Both the position numbers and the translations under genes were made by a program. DNA of 64,000 bases from Cunninghamella blakesleeana. Its lineage: Eukaryota; Mucoromycota; Mucoromycetes; Mucorales; Cunninghamellaceae. Position 1 is the first letter of the stretch, and each line of letters opens with the position of its first letter. Under the pieces are notes generated by a model that saw only the letters and a program-made list of their open reading frames with translations, did not search any database and had not been told where the DNA came from. Shown here in pieces: positions 12,581 through 24,606 of this stretch. The stretch lies in contig JAFCIZ010000007.1 in NCBI GenBank assembly GCA_017871115.1, positions 2,542,001 through 2,606,000 on the forward strand, given 5' to 3'.

Positions 12581-14025
12581 TTAGGATAATTCAGCTTTGA
12601 TTTTATCTGCAATAATTTCGTGAACTCCAGAAGTTAGATGTACATTATTTAACCAAAAGTATCTGTTTCATTATTAATATTAAAAAAAAAAAGAGAAACA
12701 TTTAATATACATTATAATGATAATGAGAATTACATTTATGTATATATTTTATATATAGAGATAAGCTTACTCGTTAATGGGAAGGCAACCATGTTCTTCA
12801 GGATGCTTCCAATCAGGACAAGTGTTCTTAACGTCTTTAATATTATATTTTGCAGGATGGTCTATGACATCAGTTAAGATTTCATAAGAATCAATTAACT
12901 TGATATTATAACCTTTTACAACTCTGAGAAATCTCACTAATACCGATAATTTTTGATTGAACCCTATAATTATTTTTTTTTAAAAAAAACATTTAGTGAT
13001 TTTAGAACGATTCCATGTTTTTATTATTGTTTATTATATATATATATATATATATATATAATTACCTTTTACTAATCTTCTAATATCGTCAAAAGTTTTT
13101 TCATTTGACCATTTAGGACTATGTTCAATAGGAGGAATGTTGATCACAATAAAATTTCTTGCATTATTTTTATATAAATAAGCCTGCAATTAATAATAAA
13201 TTTAAAAAATATAAATATAAATAAAAAAAAAAAAAGACGAATCCAAATTTAGTAAAAAGTTAAGAAAAAGTTGCCACACAGTCAGTCCCCTTTTTATACT
13301 AATATATCCGCTAGTTTTTTTTTTTTTTTTTGTTACTTACTATTAATTCTTGATATTTATTCATCAATTCATATAAAGAAGCTGTGTCATTTCTTGTTGC
13401 CATTAATCCTATATCATTTATACCAATCCATATACCATATAAAGTTTCATCACTTGGCCATTTTTGATTCTTTAAAAAGTAATTTGGAAATATTTCAGTG
13501 ATTTGTTGATTTAAATCTATGACTCTAAAATTATGAATAAATATATAAAATATGTAAATAAATATAAATATAAATAAATAATAAATAATACATATACATA
13601 GTTTAAATAAAAACGTTTTTTAACCTTACTTTGGGTCCTATATTGATAAATTAAAAAATAGAAATTAAAAAAATAATGTTAATAGAAGGCAACGGTGATC
13701 ATTTCTATTTTTGTTTTGTTCGCCATACCTGATGAACAAGGTCATTTTCAATAGGGGCGCTATTGTAAGCTAAATCCCAGCTAGTTAGGTTATTATTTTT
13801 CGTAAAATAGTTAACCCAATTATAACCATTAGTAGAAGAAACTTCATTTGGATCGGGATAAGTTAAAGTATTTAAATTTAAATAATGAGTGGTATAAGAA
13901 TCACCAAAGGAAAAGAAGGTTTTCATATTTTTTACTAGAATAGGCTGAATTGTGTTGTTCCTGAAGGGTAATATAGCCATACATCCTTGTATAAAAATAA
14001 ATAATAAAAAAGATAATACATACAT
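12581..14025 (-). CDS. Secreted GDSL/SGNH-family esterase (CE16-like)
   Basis: Six exons (14025-13729, 13637-13630, 13524-13341, 13183-13066, 12963-12771, 12662-12581) give 293 aa. A hydrophobic N-terminus (MYVLSFLLFIFIQGCMA) looks like a signal peptide. Block I is FSFGDSYTTH with the nucleophile Ser43; block III is GIWIGINDIG (Asn138); block V is YFWLNNVHLTSG with His275. The residue three before that His is Asn, where many SGNH enzymes have Asp. Members hydrolyse acetyl or other ester groups on polysaccharides or lipids; substrate unknown. The second exon is only 8 nt and is needed to keep frame between LVHQ and VIDLNQQI. Confidence 0.82.
13630..13637 (-). other. 8-nt microexon of the GDSL esterase gene
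   Basis: Minus strand reads ...ATCAATATAG / GACCCAAA / GTAAGGTT. Joining the flanking exons without these 8 bases shifts the downstream SGNH blocks out of frame; with them the frame is D-P-K and everything downstream matches the family. Confidence 0.75.
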
Positions 14026-14609
14026 TATTACTATTTTTTATGAGTTATATAAATAAAATAAAGCTAAAAATACAATTGTATAATAATTATATAGTGTATT
14101 ATAAATTAATAAGTAGAAATATGAAAAAAAAAAAAAAAATAAAAGAAAAGAAAAGAAAAGAAATAAAAGTAAATTAAATACATTATCTTTTTATATCAAT
14201 GGCTATTTGATCTTTCTATCTCTATTGCGGGTTTTGAATTCGTTTTATGGAGGTTATGGAAGTTGTCATTTTCATAGTAATTCTGCAGGTGTCATTTTTT
14301 AAGGGGAAAGAGTCCATGTGTGTTATCCAATGATTACTTTTATTGTACTTGATCTCAATAAAAAAATTTCAACATATTAAAAAAAACAAAAACAAAATAA
14401 ATGACACCTTCCCGTGATCAATTCATTCAATTATTATTGCTATTGTTTATTTTATTTTTTAAAAAAAAGAATGATTTAATTTTTTTTTTATTAAAAAGAA
14501 ACTTTAATTAAATAAACAACAATAATAATAATAATAATAAAAAGAAGGTGTTACAACAATATTTTTAAAATACAGAAATTAAAAAAATAAAAAATAAAAA
14601 TAAAAAATT
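14026..14609. other. Intergenic region
   Basis: Between two minus-strand genes. A-rich repeats (AAAAG units at about 14142-14162, AAT units near 14519-14540) and no supported gene. Confidence 0.5.
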
Positions 14610-16553
14610 CTATAACTTGGCGCGAGGGACGGAAATGGAAGGAGTGTTGGGTCTAAAGAAAATATCTACCATTTTTCTACGTTGAATTTTTCCAGTGCCA
14701 GTTTTAGGTAAAACATCAGTAATATAAATTTTCTTAGGAACCTTGAATTTGGCCACTTTAGAAAGAATAAATGATTGTAATTCCTTTTCTATTTTTTCCT
14801 TTTCAGATGATTGATTATTATTGTTTTTTAAGACCACAGTAGCATGAACTTCCTGACCATACATATCATCCGGTACACCAAATGTAACAGCTTCTGCAAC
14901 CAAAGGATGACTTAATAAAAGAGCATCTAATTCCAAAGGAGAAATTTTTTCACCACCTCGATTGATTAATTCCTTAATGCGGCCTGTCAATACTACGTAT
15001 CCATCTTGATCTTTCTTTCCTTGGTCCCCAGTTCTAAAATAGCCTTCCTTGGTAAATGATTCAGCAGTTGCCTTTGGATTATTTAAATATCCTTTAGTAA
15101 CATTTAATCCTTTAATACAAATTTCCCCTTCTTCTACTTCTTGTTCTTTATCATTTAATATTTTAATATCAACACCTTGGCCTAATCCAACAGATCCTGG
15201 TTTATGTGGGCCATATTTAGGTAATGGGTTGGATGTCATTTGATGGGCTGCTTCTGTCATGGCATAAGCTTCAAGGACAGGTGCTTGGAATTGTTGTTCA
15301 ATGGCATGAAACGTTGCTGGGGCAAGACTTGAGGAGCATGATCTAATAAATCTTATTTTAGGTACTTGTGATGGTGGGTTGCGTAATAAAATTTGATGAA
15401 TAGTAGGAACTATAATAGTTAATAAACAAATAAGTATAAATAAAAAATAAATGGTTATTTCAAGATCATTTTTCCTGATTTAGGTTTTTTTTTTTTTTTT
15501 TTTACTAGAGAAACAATAATTTTTTTTTCTGTTTTTTTTAAAAAAAAAGTAGGAAGATTATTTACCCGCAGTATACCAGTTGCACTGATTATCTCTAAAA
15601 TCTTTCCAAAAATGAGTAGCACTAAAACGTTGGGGTATGACTACACCTCCACCAGATAATAAGGAAGCTAAAAGACCACATACTAATCCATGAACATGGA
15701 ATAATGGCATCACTAATAATGTACGATCTTGTGAATTTAATTCATAAGTATTGATAATATTTTTCATGGTGGTAGATAAATTTAAATGACTTAATGGTAC
15801 ACCTAAATTAATAAAGATAATAAATTTATATATATCAATATAATGATTATTTAAAAACTCTTTTTTCTTGCTCTCTATCTATTTTTCTAAAATTTATAGA
15901 TTTTCTATTTTTATTTTTTTTTAAAAAATATATACATTTCTCTCTCCTCTAAAACCACTCCATAGTTATTACTATTTATATAATGATTTACCTTTTGGTC
16001 TTCCAGTGGTACCCGAAGTATGTAAGAGTAAAGCCACATCGTCTGGTTGAGGATTAAATTGAATAGGATGTCTGAAAGGTAAAGTGTTATGCTGAAGTTG
16101 GGGAGCATAAATATCTAAAGAAGCACCATTCCAAAAAATTTCAATAACATGAATATTTTTACGTTCTTTAGCAGCAAGAACAGCAGCATAATTATTTTTA
16201 ATAGATCCAGGAGGAACAATCATCACTGTACTTTCGGCATCTTCCAAGTAAAACAAAAATTCATCTTTGGTATAAGTAGGGTTTAATGGTGAAGCTATTA
16301 AACGTAAAAATCCACATGTCAAGAAACTCACCACAAACTCAAGACTATTTGGATAAGCAATGGAGATAGCACTACCAGGTCGTAAACTTGAAGAAGGAAC
16401 TACACTGGAAAGCTTAGAGCTAAACTCTTGAATCACTTTATATAATTGTGCATATGTCAAAGTACTAGGTATAGGACATGAATGAGGGATAATAATAGCT
16501 GGTTGATTGTTGTTTTGATTCGATTCAAAAATAGAGTGTAAGGTAGTCGGCAT
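14610..16553 (-). CDS. PCS60: Peroxisomal acyl-CoA/oxalyl-CoA synthetase (Pcs60/AAE3-like)
   Basis: Three exons (16553-15992, 15802-15566, 15409-14610) encode 532 aa, close to the 540 or so of Pcs60. AMP-binding signatures are present: LLHTSGTTGRPKG (about 176-188), EAYAMTEAAHQ (about 315), YFRTGDQGKKDQDGYVVLTG, RIKELINRGGEKISPLELD, and the catalytic Lys region KTGTGKIQRRKM. The protein ends PRAKL, a peroxisomal targeting signal type 1. Enzymes of this branch activate a carboxylic acid, oxalate in characterised yeast and plant members, with ATP and CoA. The first intron falls just after the P-loop-like SGTTGRPKG block. Pex14, the docking factor that receives PTS1 cargo, is encoded 10 kb away. 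Oxalate as substrate is inferred from subfamily resemblance only. Confidence 0.88.
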
Positions 16554-17555
16554 ATTTTATTTACTATATAAAAAGAAAATAAGAATAGTGATGGGTTTTT
16601 TAAAAAAGAAAAAAGAAATATATACGAAAGTAAAAGAAAAGTGGTTTTTTATAAAAAAAATTCTTAAATAAAAAGTTGAAATCACGTGATGGTGAAACGG
16701 ATTTAAATTTTTCTAAAAAAAATCAAAAACTGAGTTCAATTCTATTAAAGTTATCCGTTTATACGCGAATTTTCCCTCAACTAAAATGGATTTGGCTAAT
16801 ATATATATTTATTTACACAATCTTCTCTATTCATATATATATATATATATATAACGTATTCAGTTTCTCTTCTTTATTTTATTTTTTTATTATAATATTT
16901 ATATATATAATTTTGTTTCGTATCCTTTTTTAACCCTAGATTTAACCACCTTGACTGATTAATTTCATGGGTATAAAGGTAATAATAATGTATATATATC
17001 TACAAAAAAAAAATCCATGACATCATTTTTTTATTTTAAAAAAGAATAATATTCTATTTTTCAAATATATTTCATGACGGATATTAAATCCATTGTTATA
17101 AATATATATATTTGTATAAATTAACATAATTGATTTATTAAAATGGTACTTGTAGAAAAAATAAAGGGTATAGTTATAAAACATATGATAATGAGGTTGA
17201 CTATAAAACATTTTACCCGATTTTTCCCAATTCTTTTCTTTTTTTTTTAAAAAAAAAAAAAAGAATCATGAAAAATCTTGATTTGTTTGATCCATTTATG
17301 CATAAGTTCAAAAAAAAAAAAAAAAGGTCTAACATAATATATCATAATGTTTAAATAAAAATAAAATGAAATGAAAAATAAATAAATAAATAAAAGGATT
17401 CATATGAAGATTAATTAATGTATACGTATAAAGTAGGAATGATTAAAGTATATATAAAAACGATTATTAAAAAACAATAAACATTTTCTATAAATAAATA
17501 GATTATAAATAAAAAACAGTAAACAAAATAAAAAAAGATCTATTATTTGTTTACA
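16554..17555. other. Intergenic region, promoter of the acyl-CoA synthetase gene
   Basis: About 1 kb between the 5' end of the synthetase gene and the 3' end of the Zn2Cys6 gene, both minus strand. It holds an E-box palindrome (separate entry) and a T10/A13-type inverted tract at about 17242-17264. No gene seen. Confidence 0.5.
16681..16690. promoter_or_regulatory. Palindromic CACGTG (E-box) site upstream of the PCS60-like gene
   Basis: ATCACGTGAT is a perfect 10-bp palindrome around a CACGTG core, 128 bp upstream of the synthetase start codon. CACGTG is the known target of bHLH factors such as Pho4/Cbf1 and SREBP-like proteins. Binding is inferred only. Confidence 0.4.
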
Positions 17556-20213
17556 TTATAAAAGATTATCCGTAGTCGATTGTGTAACTACTACTTGGCC
17601 TTGATGATTAAGTATAACTGACCGAGAGTTATTATTATTGTCTGGAATATGCTGCCGAATGACATCATTATGATGTTGATGAGCACTTGCATAAACACCT
17701 AAACCTATATTCATATATTGTCCAAATGATCTAATAGGTGGAGGAGGTGGAGGAGGTTGGGTCGTAATATTATTATCCAGATCACTATCCTTATTATTAT
17801 CCTCGTTATTATCCTTATTATTAGCATGATGATGATGATGATGATGATGATCTAAACTATTACCAGTAGTTGTTGAAGATGAAATGATGGGTGCAATGGT
17901 TAAATTAGATGAAGATGGAGTTAAAGAGGGTGTCATATTTGATGGAGTGGACCAAAGGGAATGATGATGACTATGATCTATTGCTATATAGGAAGTAGAT
18001 GAATTCATTGGTAAAGTTGAAGTAGGAGGAGTAGATGATGATGAAGTGGTTTCATTAAATGATTTATTATTATTGTTATTATTATTATTATTAATGTTAT
18101 TATTTTCATCCTCTGTAGTACTAGTAGCTGAAGTTGTTGTATTTTGTGCCAATTCCTTTGCATATTTTAACATCCAAGCTGTTAGTAAAGGGTCATTTAA
18201 TTTCGCATGACTCATTAATAATCCTCCACCAATCAACTCTTGATACCTTTTATCTTCTGCAATAAATCTAGATTTGTACAACAATGTATCAACACTAGAA
18301 GGAACCATTCTACTTGTAAAGATATTATTTGTCATTGGCATAAAATCAAGATGATGAGCTTCATTTTGCTGTTGCTGTTGTTGTTGTTGTTGTTGTGGTT
18401 GAAGCTGTGATGTCCAAAAGGATGAATGGGGATGAGGGTTTAGATTATCATTGGTTGTTGTAGAGGATGAAGATGGCGATGAAGAGGAAGATGTTGTTGT
18501 TGTTGTTGTTGGTAAAGGATTAAAAGCTTGGGATAATAATTCTTCTGCACTTTGTTCCGACCCATTGATGAAAGAATGTGGTGTTGAAGGAGTTGATTCA
18601 TTATGATGATTGTGTATAATGTCAAATGCATTAATGGCCATAGAGGATGGTGTTGAATGGGATGATGAAGTTGAAGTAATAGGCATATTATGATGAGAAT
18701 GAGGATGATGTACCTGTGTATCAGTTAATTGTAAAGCTTGTTCTACTTGTACAACAAATGAATCTATTCCAGGAATTAATCTTTCTTGTTGCTTTGAAAT
18801 TGTTAATAAGGATTGCATACATTTTTGAAACATGGATCTTGCATGATGAGAAGAGGCTTCATTTTGATCACCGCAATTTAAAAGATGTGTTCTTGTTGCT
18901 AAAATGATGGAAGAACCGAAAAGAAAATATGATAAAATTGCAAAAGGTTGGTCAATTAAGAGGGATGTGAGGATAGTTATCTGAGTAGCAACCGCAACAC
19001 AATGTTGATGAAGATGAAAATGATGGTTATTATTTAAGGAGCGAGAAGCATAAGGAATCAAAATATGTTGTCGAATAAGATAATATAAAAGATGAAGATG
19101 AGCAACATAAGCATGCTGAGGTAGTTCAGGTGGGGTGGATACCATCATGGACATTGGTTGATGTTGATGATGATGATGATGGAGATGGTGATTAGAAAGA
19201 GAGGCACCAGTCCATTTTAAATGAGAAGGTAATAATTGTAACCATTGTATTAATTCTTGATCAAGTTGATGCGTTTGAGAATCATCGTGTTGAATACGAG
19301 TTGATTGATAAGCTGTGAAAAGATGTTCTGAATTTAGAACCCGCTCTGCCAGTTGCATTAATTTGATAAAAGTTACAAAATAATCAATATGTTCACTTTG
19401 CTCATGTGGCCATTTTTGCTGTGGTAAATTCACTGTCATATCCTGTAACCTTAAAAGCCATGGGTCACCCAAATAGATGCTTTGCATTTTATCCAAACAG
19501 TAACACGCCCATGCAACACGCAGTCTTAATTCCACTTGAATATCATCTGTACATTGCTGTAATTGCCCTAACCCCATATTGTTGCACATTCGAAAAGCAA
19601 TACTACTATAAGCAGCTGATCTTAATCGATAATCTTTTCCTTGTTTTGGTTCATAAAGTGACATTAAACATAATCCTACAACAGTGCTAATAGATGGTAT
19701 ATTGTTATTTAAAATGGATTCTAATAAACCTTGTGCTAATTTCATATAATGGTTGGATTTATTATTATGTAGCTGTTGGTCATTATTATTTTCATCATAT
19801 TGACTCCCATGGGCAAACATCACTAATAATAAGAATGGTGTAACAAAAGGTCGATTTTTTTCATACTGTTCCATAAAATAATCTTGGGGTATCATTGGAA
19901 ATAAAGGGTAATGATGTTGATAATATAATTGAATTAATTTTTTTTGTTGTTTACGAGGTGGTAAATGGACAGTGGGTGCTGCCATAATAGGCAATCCAAT
20001 AGATGACTCTAATAGCTGTTGGTCATTAAAATGCCATCTTCCTTCTTTACCTTCCCCTGGCCTTGTTTTACTAAGATAGGTTAATATTTTAGTTGTATTA
20101 TCTAAATTTTGTTTCCAAAGTGATTGGTTGTTGTTATTTTGATCATGAAGATTATTATTTGTAGAATGAGGAGGATTAGGTTTATCTAATTTATCATTAA
20201 TGTTGCTACTATC

Positions 20214-20252
<39 letters not shown>

Positions 20253-20685
20253 GATAGATTCCCCATTATGTTCGTCACTGACTGATATGTTTTGATTTGT
20301 TGATATTAATACTGATTCATTAGCCAAAGTATCCTCATTATCCATCGATCCGTCTATTGAAAAAGTACACTGTCTATATCGAGCTAAACATTGCATACAG
20401 GGATTTTTGCCATCACACTAAAAAAAGAAATAGGTATATAAAAAAAATTGATATAATACAAAAAAAAAAAAAAAAAAAATTAAATAAATATGTATGAACG
20501 ATTCCGCGGAATATATATATAAAAAAAGGGTAACTTATTTCTATTATTATCTCTATTACTTTAATCTTCTTAACTCGACAAGAATAACAGGCTCTACCAA
20601 CTTTAAATCGTTTTTGTCTTTGTTTTACTTGAGGATCTGATTTAATATTATGTTCCCGTTTTATAGATGATGATGAAGTGGCCAT
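17556..20685 (-). CDS. Zn2Cys6 fungal-type transcription factor
   Basis: Two exons, 20685-20560 and 20417-17556, give 995 aa. The zinc cluster C-x2-C-x6-C-x5-C-x2-C-x6-C is complete at residues 33-59 (CYSCRVKKIKC, CDGKNPC, CMQC..C), and the only intron falls just before its third Cys. The middle (about residues 160-560) resembles the fungal-specific transcription-factor domain: HYPLFPMIPQDYF, MSLYEPKQGKDYRLRSAAYSSIAFRMCNNMGLG, and the LRVAWACYCLDK signature. The rest is low complexity: Asn, His, Ser/Thr, Gln and Pro runs, including an eight-proline stretch and two His runs. It acts in the nucleus as a DNA-binding regulator; target genes cannot be told from the sequence. Many Mucoromycota carry few Zn2Cys6 factors, so which subfamily it belongs to is worth a tree. 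Confidence 0.88.
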
Positions 20686-21109
20686 TATATTTTTATTTCG
20701 ATAGTTAAGGAATGGTTAATGTAAATATGGTATAAAAATGATGGTTATTACAATTGGCAGGTACCAAAAAAAGAAGAGAAAAGAAAAAGAAAAAAAAAAA
20801 AAGAGAGAGAGGGAAAAAAGTAGTTGAGATTAAAAAAAAATATATTTATTTTTAAATTATTAATTAATTTAAAGCCAGCTAATGTAAAATTGTCATTGTC
20901 TTTTTTGCCCTACATTCTTTATATGGTCATCCATTTTTTTATAAATATATTCATACATACATGGTTTTTCTTTATTATATATATATATATATCTAAATAA
21001 ACTATAAGTATGTCCGTAAAGAAATGAATATTTTCTATATATTAAAACATTATATTACAAATTATATTTATTTATAAGTAAATGATAAAATAAAATAAAA
21101 AAAAAGTAG
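20686..21109. other. Intergenic region
   Basis: Promoter side of the Zn2Cys6 gene and 3' side of the Kelch gene. It has an A/G-rich tract (about 20769-20820) just upstream of the start, the minus-strand equivalent of the CT-rich leaders seen elsewhere. No gene seen. Confidence 0.5.
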
Positions 21110-23846
21110 TTATTTTTTTACAAGATCTGATAATTCTTCAGAATGTAAAATAAATTCTTGTCGATCAAAACTAATATCATCATGATCATTCGTAAGGATA
21201 TGATTTTTGTCCATATTACTCTTATTTGTACTTTCATTTTTATTATTACTATATTGAAGAGGTGTTGTAATGGTCATCGCACGTTTTACATTATTTTGAT
21301 TTATATTATATGGCCCTTCTTCATCTGGTTTACTTATATACCGTGGTTGTTCATGAAGAGTAATATTACTACTTATTTGATGCTGTTGTCTATAGCCCGA
21401 TGTAGTGGCTGCTCTATATATATTTTTATTATTATAATTGTGACTATGAAAAGTTGGATAAATACAGTTATATGGATGATAATGATGTTCCCATGGCGAA
21501 GGTAAAGATGCTTGTGACATTTTGCGTGAAGGATGATCCATGGGCTGCATTGGCGATTGAGGTGATATTGGAAAAGGCGATAAGGGTGATGTTAAACTAG
21601 TTGGTGAGGTTGTTAATGATTCTGTTAGAGTATTATTTGAAAGTGTTGGATGAGGCGATTCTATTATATATGCTTTATCATATTGAAGTTGAGGCTGAGG
21701 TTGGTGAGATTGATTATTTTTAGATGATTTTATTTTTTGACGTCGTCGATATTTTATAATAAACAATATGATAATAATAATAAAAAATACTGCAAGAATT
21801 CCAATAATAGCACCGGCAACAACCATCATAATGGTTGAATTGGATGATGTTAGTGCATTTTGTTCGTCACTATCTACTTTAGTTACATTATTGCTATTAT
21901 GATTATCATTGTCGTTGGTGCTATTCGTTTCCCCAAAATTAATATATTCTTGTGAAGGTGTATAAAATGATGTCCAGCTCCAGGTAGTAATATCTAAAAC
22001 TTCTATATCAGACATAACTGTTAATGATGTTAAAATACCTGGTTGTTGTTTTTATTTTTTTTGTAAATAAATAAATAAAATATAAAAAAATAAAAATAAC
22101 TGCGATTAGCTACTGCTGTTAATGTATTTAATTTATCAACATAATACAAAGTTAAAAAAATATCAAATTACCAGAAAATCCAAAGGCAACAATCATACTT
22201 GTTCCAATCAAAGTAGCTAATAAAGAAGAAGAATAAAGTAAAAGTAAAAATAAAAATATAATATATAATTAGTTTCAAGCCAATGATTAAACTAATGTTA
22301 CCAAGTAATTAATAATATAAAGTGTTACCAGTATGCTAATTAAAAATAAAAATAAAAAATAAAAAATAAAATAAAAAATTAATAAAAATTTGTTTTCAGG
22401 TCATATAAAATATATTTAATACTTTCCAAACTTACATCGGCACGACCTTGAACTACAGCATTTGTGTTTTTTATTGTCCAAGTCCAAGATTTTGTATCTA
22501 ATACAGCAACATCATTAAAAACATGATATCCATCGTATCCTCCATATCTATTTTTTTTTTTTAAAAAAACAAAAATAAAACAAAACCGTATATGTACATA
22601 TAGAATTAATTAAATTACTAAAAGGTATATAATAGTATTAGTTATATTCATATTTACACATTTATATATTTACATTAAAATGGAAGTTTCATCAGGCATT
22701 AATACTTGAGAATGAGAACTACGATTAGATAATTCCAGCTCATCACCTAACATTGCAGTTATGTGAGACCATTGATTAACATTTGTATCAAACAGCCAGA
22801 TATCTGTCAAAGATAACGCACTACCTGTTAATCCATCAAATCCACCTAAAATGACAATAGAATGGCCTCCTATGAGTGTTTGTGTATGTTGATAGCGTAC
22901 TGGAGGGATAGTGTTTTGCAATGTATATATAATAGTAGAATTAGATGGATAAATTGAATCTAAACGATACATATATGAAAGTTGTTTTTTTTGTTCTTCG
23001 TCTGTTGTATTTATTTTATTTGAATTTAAATGCTTTCCACCCCATATCTTTAAAAAGAAAAAAATAAAAGTAAATATATATGTTATTGATCATCATTAAT
23101 AAAAATTAATTATAATAATAATAAAATGATGGTTATATATATACTTACATAAGCTGTTCCATTTTCCAAAACAGTACTAGAAGCGCCTTGCCTTTTTAAC
23201 AAATAACTATTAGGTATACTAAAAGTGTTCCATCTACCAAGGTCACAATCATAGCTGTAAATCAAAGCGTTATTATTATTAGCATTATTATCCGTAGTAT
23301 TCGTATTTATAGTTGTCATATTCGTTGAAGTAGTAGTATTAGAATGATAGTCAGTTCCATTGCTGATATTTGTTGTAGATGGTGTTGTTATAGTAACACC
23401 ACCAATAATAATCATATTTTTTTTTTGAGGTCCACCAACAAAGGCTGTGTGTGAATAAACAGTAGGGCCACCAATGTTATTTTGAGAACCAGAAGAAGAT
23501 TTCCAAGGAATATGTGTTAATACAAACGGCTTGTCAATCGGTAAAATAGCTAAATCAGAAATCCACATTGAACTATTATTAAAACTTGTACCAAGGGTTG
23601 TATTTCCACCATAAAAATATATGCTATTTTAGACCAAATTATATATAAAAATAATAAAAAAAAAAGCAGCGATGATAATAGCAGTTAATATTGTTATACA
23701 TATTTTTGTTTGCTATTTTATTTTAGTTGGTTTTTTTTTACTTGCCTATTATTTATTAAAATGGCAGTATGACCGAATCGACGGATACCATCGTAAGTTT
23801 CACTTTTTGTCCATAATAACACTGAAAAAAGTAAAAGTAAAATCAT
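21110..23846 (-). CDS. Type I membrane protein with Kelch repeats
   Basis: Seven exons (23846-23746, 23623-23149, 23047-22674, 22547-22436, 22335-22329, 22216-22172, 22038-21110) give 680 aa. The start MILLLLFSVLLWTKS is a short signal peptide leading straight into the first Kelch blade (RFGHTAILINNSIYFYGG). Further blades: VYSHTAFVGG..MIIIGG, GTAYIWGG, RYQHTQTLIGG..VILGG, SILMIYGGYDG, and GRADHTATLIGTSMIVAFG. A transmembrane helix lies at about 440-467 (VVAGAIIGILAVFF...) followed by KYRRRQK and a 200-residue Ser/Pro/Asn/His-rich tail. The fold is a beta-propeller exposed outside the cell or in the lumen. Similar Kelch/TM proteins are numerous in zygomycete fungi; function is unknown. Odd points: the first intron has a GC donor (AG/GCAAGT) and exon 5 is only 7 nt. 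Confidence 0.85.
22329..22335 (-). other. 7-nt microexon of the Kelch gene
   Basis: Minus strand reads ...TTTTTAATTAG / CATACTG / GTAACACT. It supplies H-T and the first base of A in the Kelch core GRAD-HTATLIG. Joining the neighbouring exons directly gives a stop codon three codons in, so a 1-mod-3 exon is required. Confidence 0.75.
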
Positions 23847-24606
23847 CTAGGATGATTTCTCTTTTTTATTTATTTATTTATCACTATTATTTCTCTTGCT
23901 GTATTCCAGCTGTTTGCCTTTTAATTGTATTTGCTATTATTATTATTATTATTATTATTATTTAGTCCACTACTGCTGTTGTTGTTATTGTTGTTGCTAG
24001 TATTTAAATTATTATTTTTATGTATGAATAATGATTAGAAAGAAATAAAGGTGAAATAACGCAATAATATTTTGATAAAATAAATGGCTTTAAAAAAAAA
24101 TAAATAAAAAAAGGGAAAGGAAGGAAAAGAGAAAGAAATAGAAGAAATAAGAAGAAAATAGTAAAGTAAACCAAATCGTTTGCATAAAAAAGACACCTGG
24201 TTCACCCAGTTGAAATGCATATATATATATATATATTCTAGTCATAATAAAATTCAGGGGAAAAAGGAATTAATTTTTTTTTTCAATCTACTACATTTAT
24301 GTAATCATTGGTCTATCATACAAGTTGTATATATTATTCACATCATCATATACATATACAGAGGCATATATAAAATATTTTAAAAAATAATAATGGCAAT
24401 AAAAAATGGCATATATAATCTACGGATAAAAAATAAAAAATAAAAATAAAAACATTAAAAGTTAGTAATAGCCCATTTCTTTTTACTTTTTATTCTAATA
24501 TATGTTTACCTTTTATTTAACTTGTACATTTATGTAATATTTTTCTATTATTATATATGATATATGGGTACTAATGCCATTATATATATATATATTTGTT
24601 TATTTT
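23847..24606. other. Intergenic region
   Basis: Between the 5' end of the Kelch gene and the 3' end of the Bet1 gene. It contains (ATT)n at about 23933-23963 and a run of hydrophobic codons on the minus strand (24035-24220) that I considered and rejected as an alternative signal peptide exon. No gene supported. Confidence 0.5.

Noticed and set aside
24035..24220. Hydrophobic minus-strand ORF (and the frame starting MQTIWFTLLFSSYF) as a signal-peptide exon of the Kelch gene
   Set aside because: No good donor joins it to the next exon, while ATG 23846 opens MILLLLFSVLLW directly in frame with the first Kelch blade and needs no extra intron.
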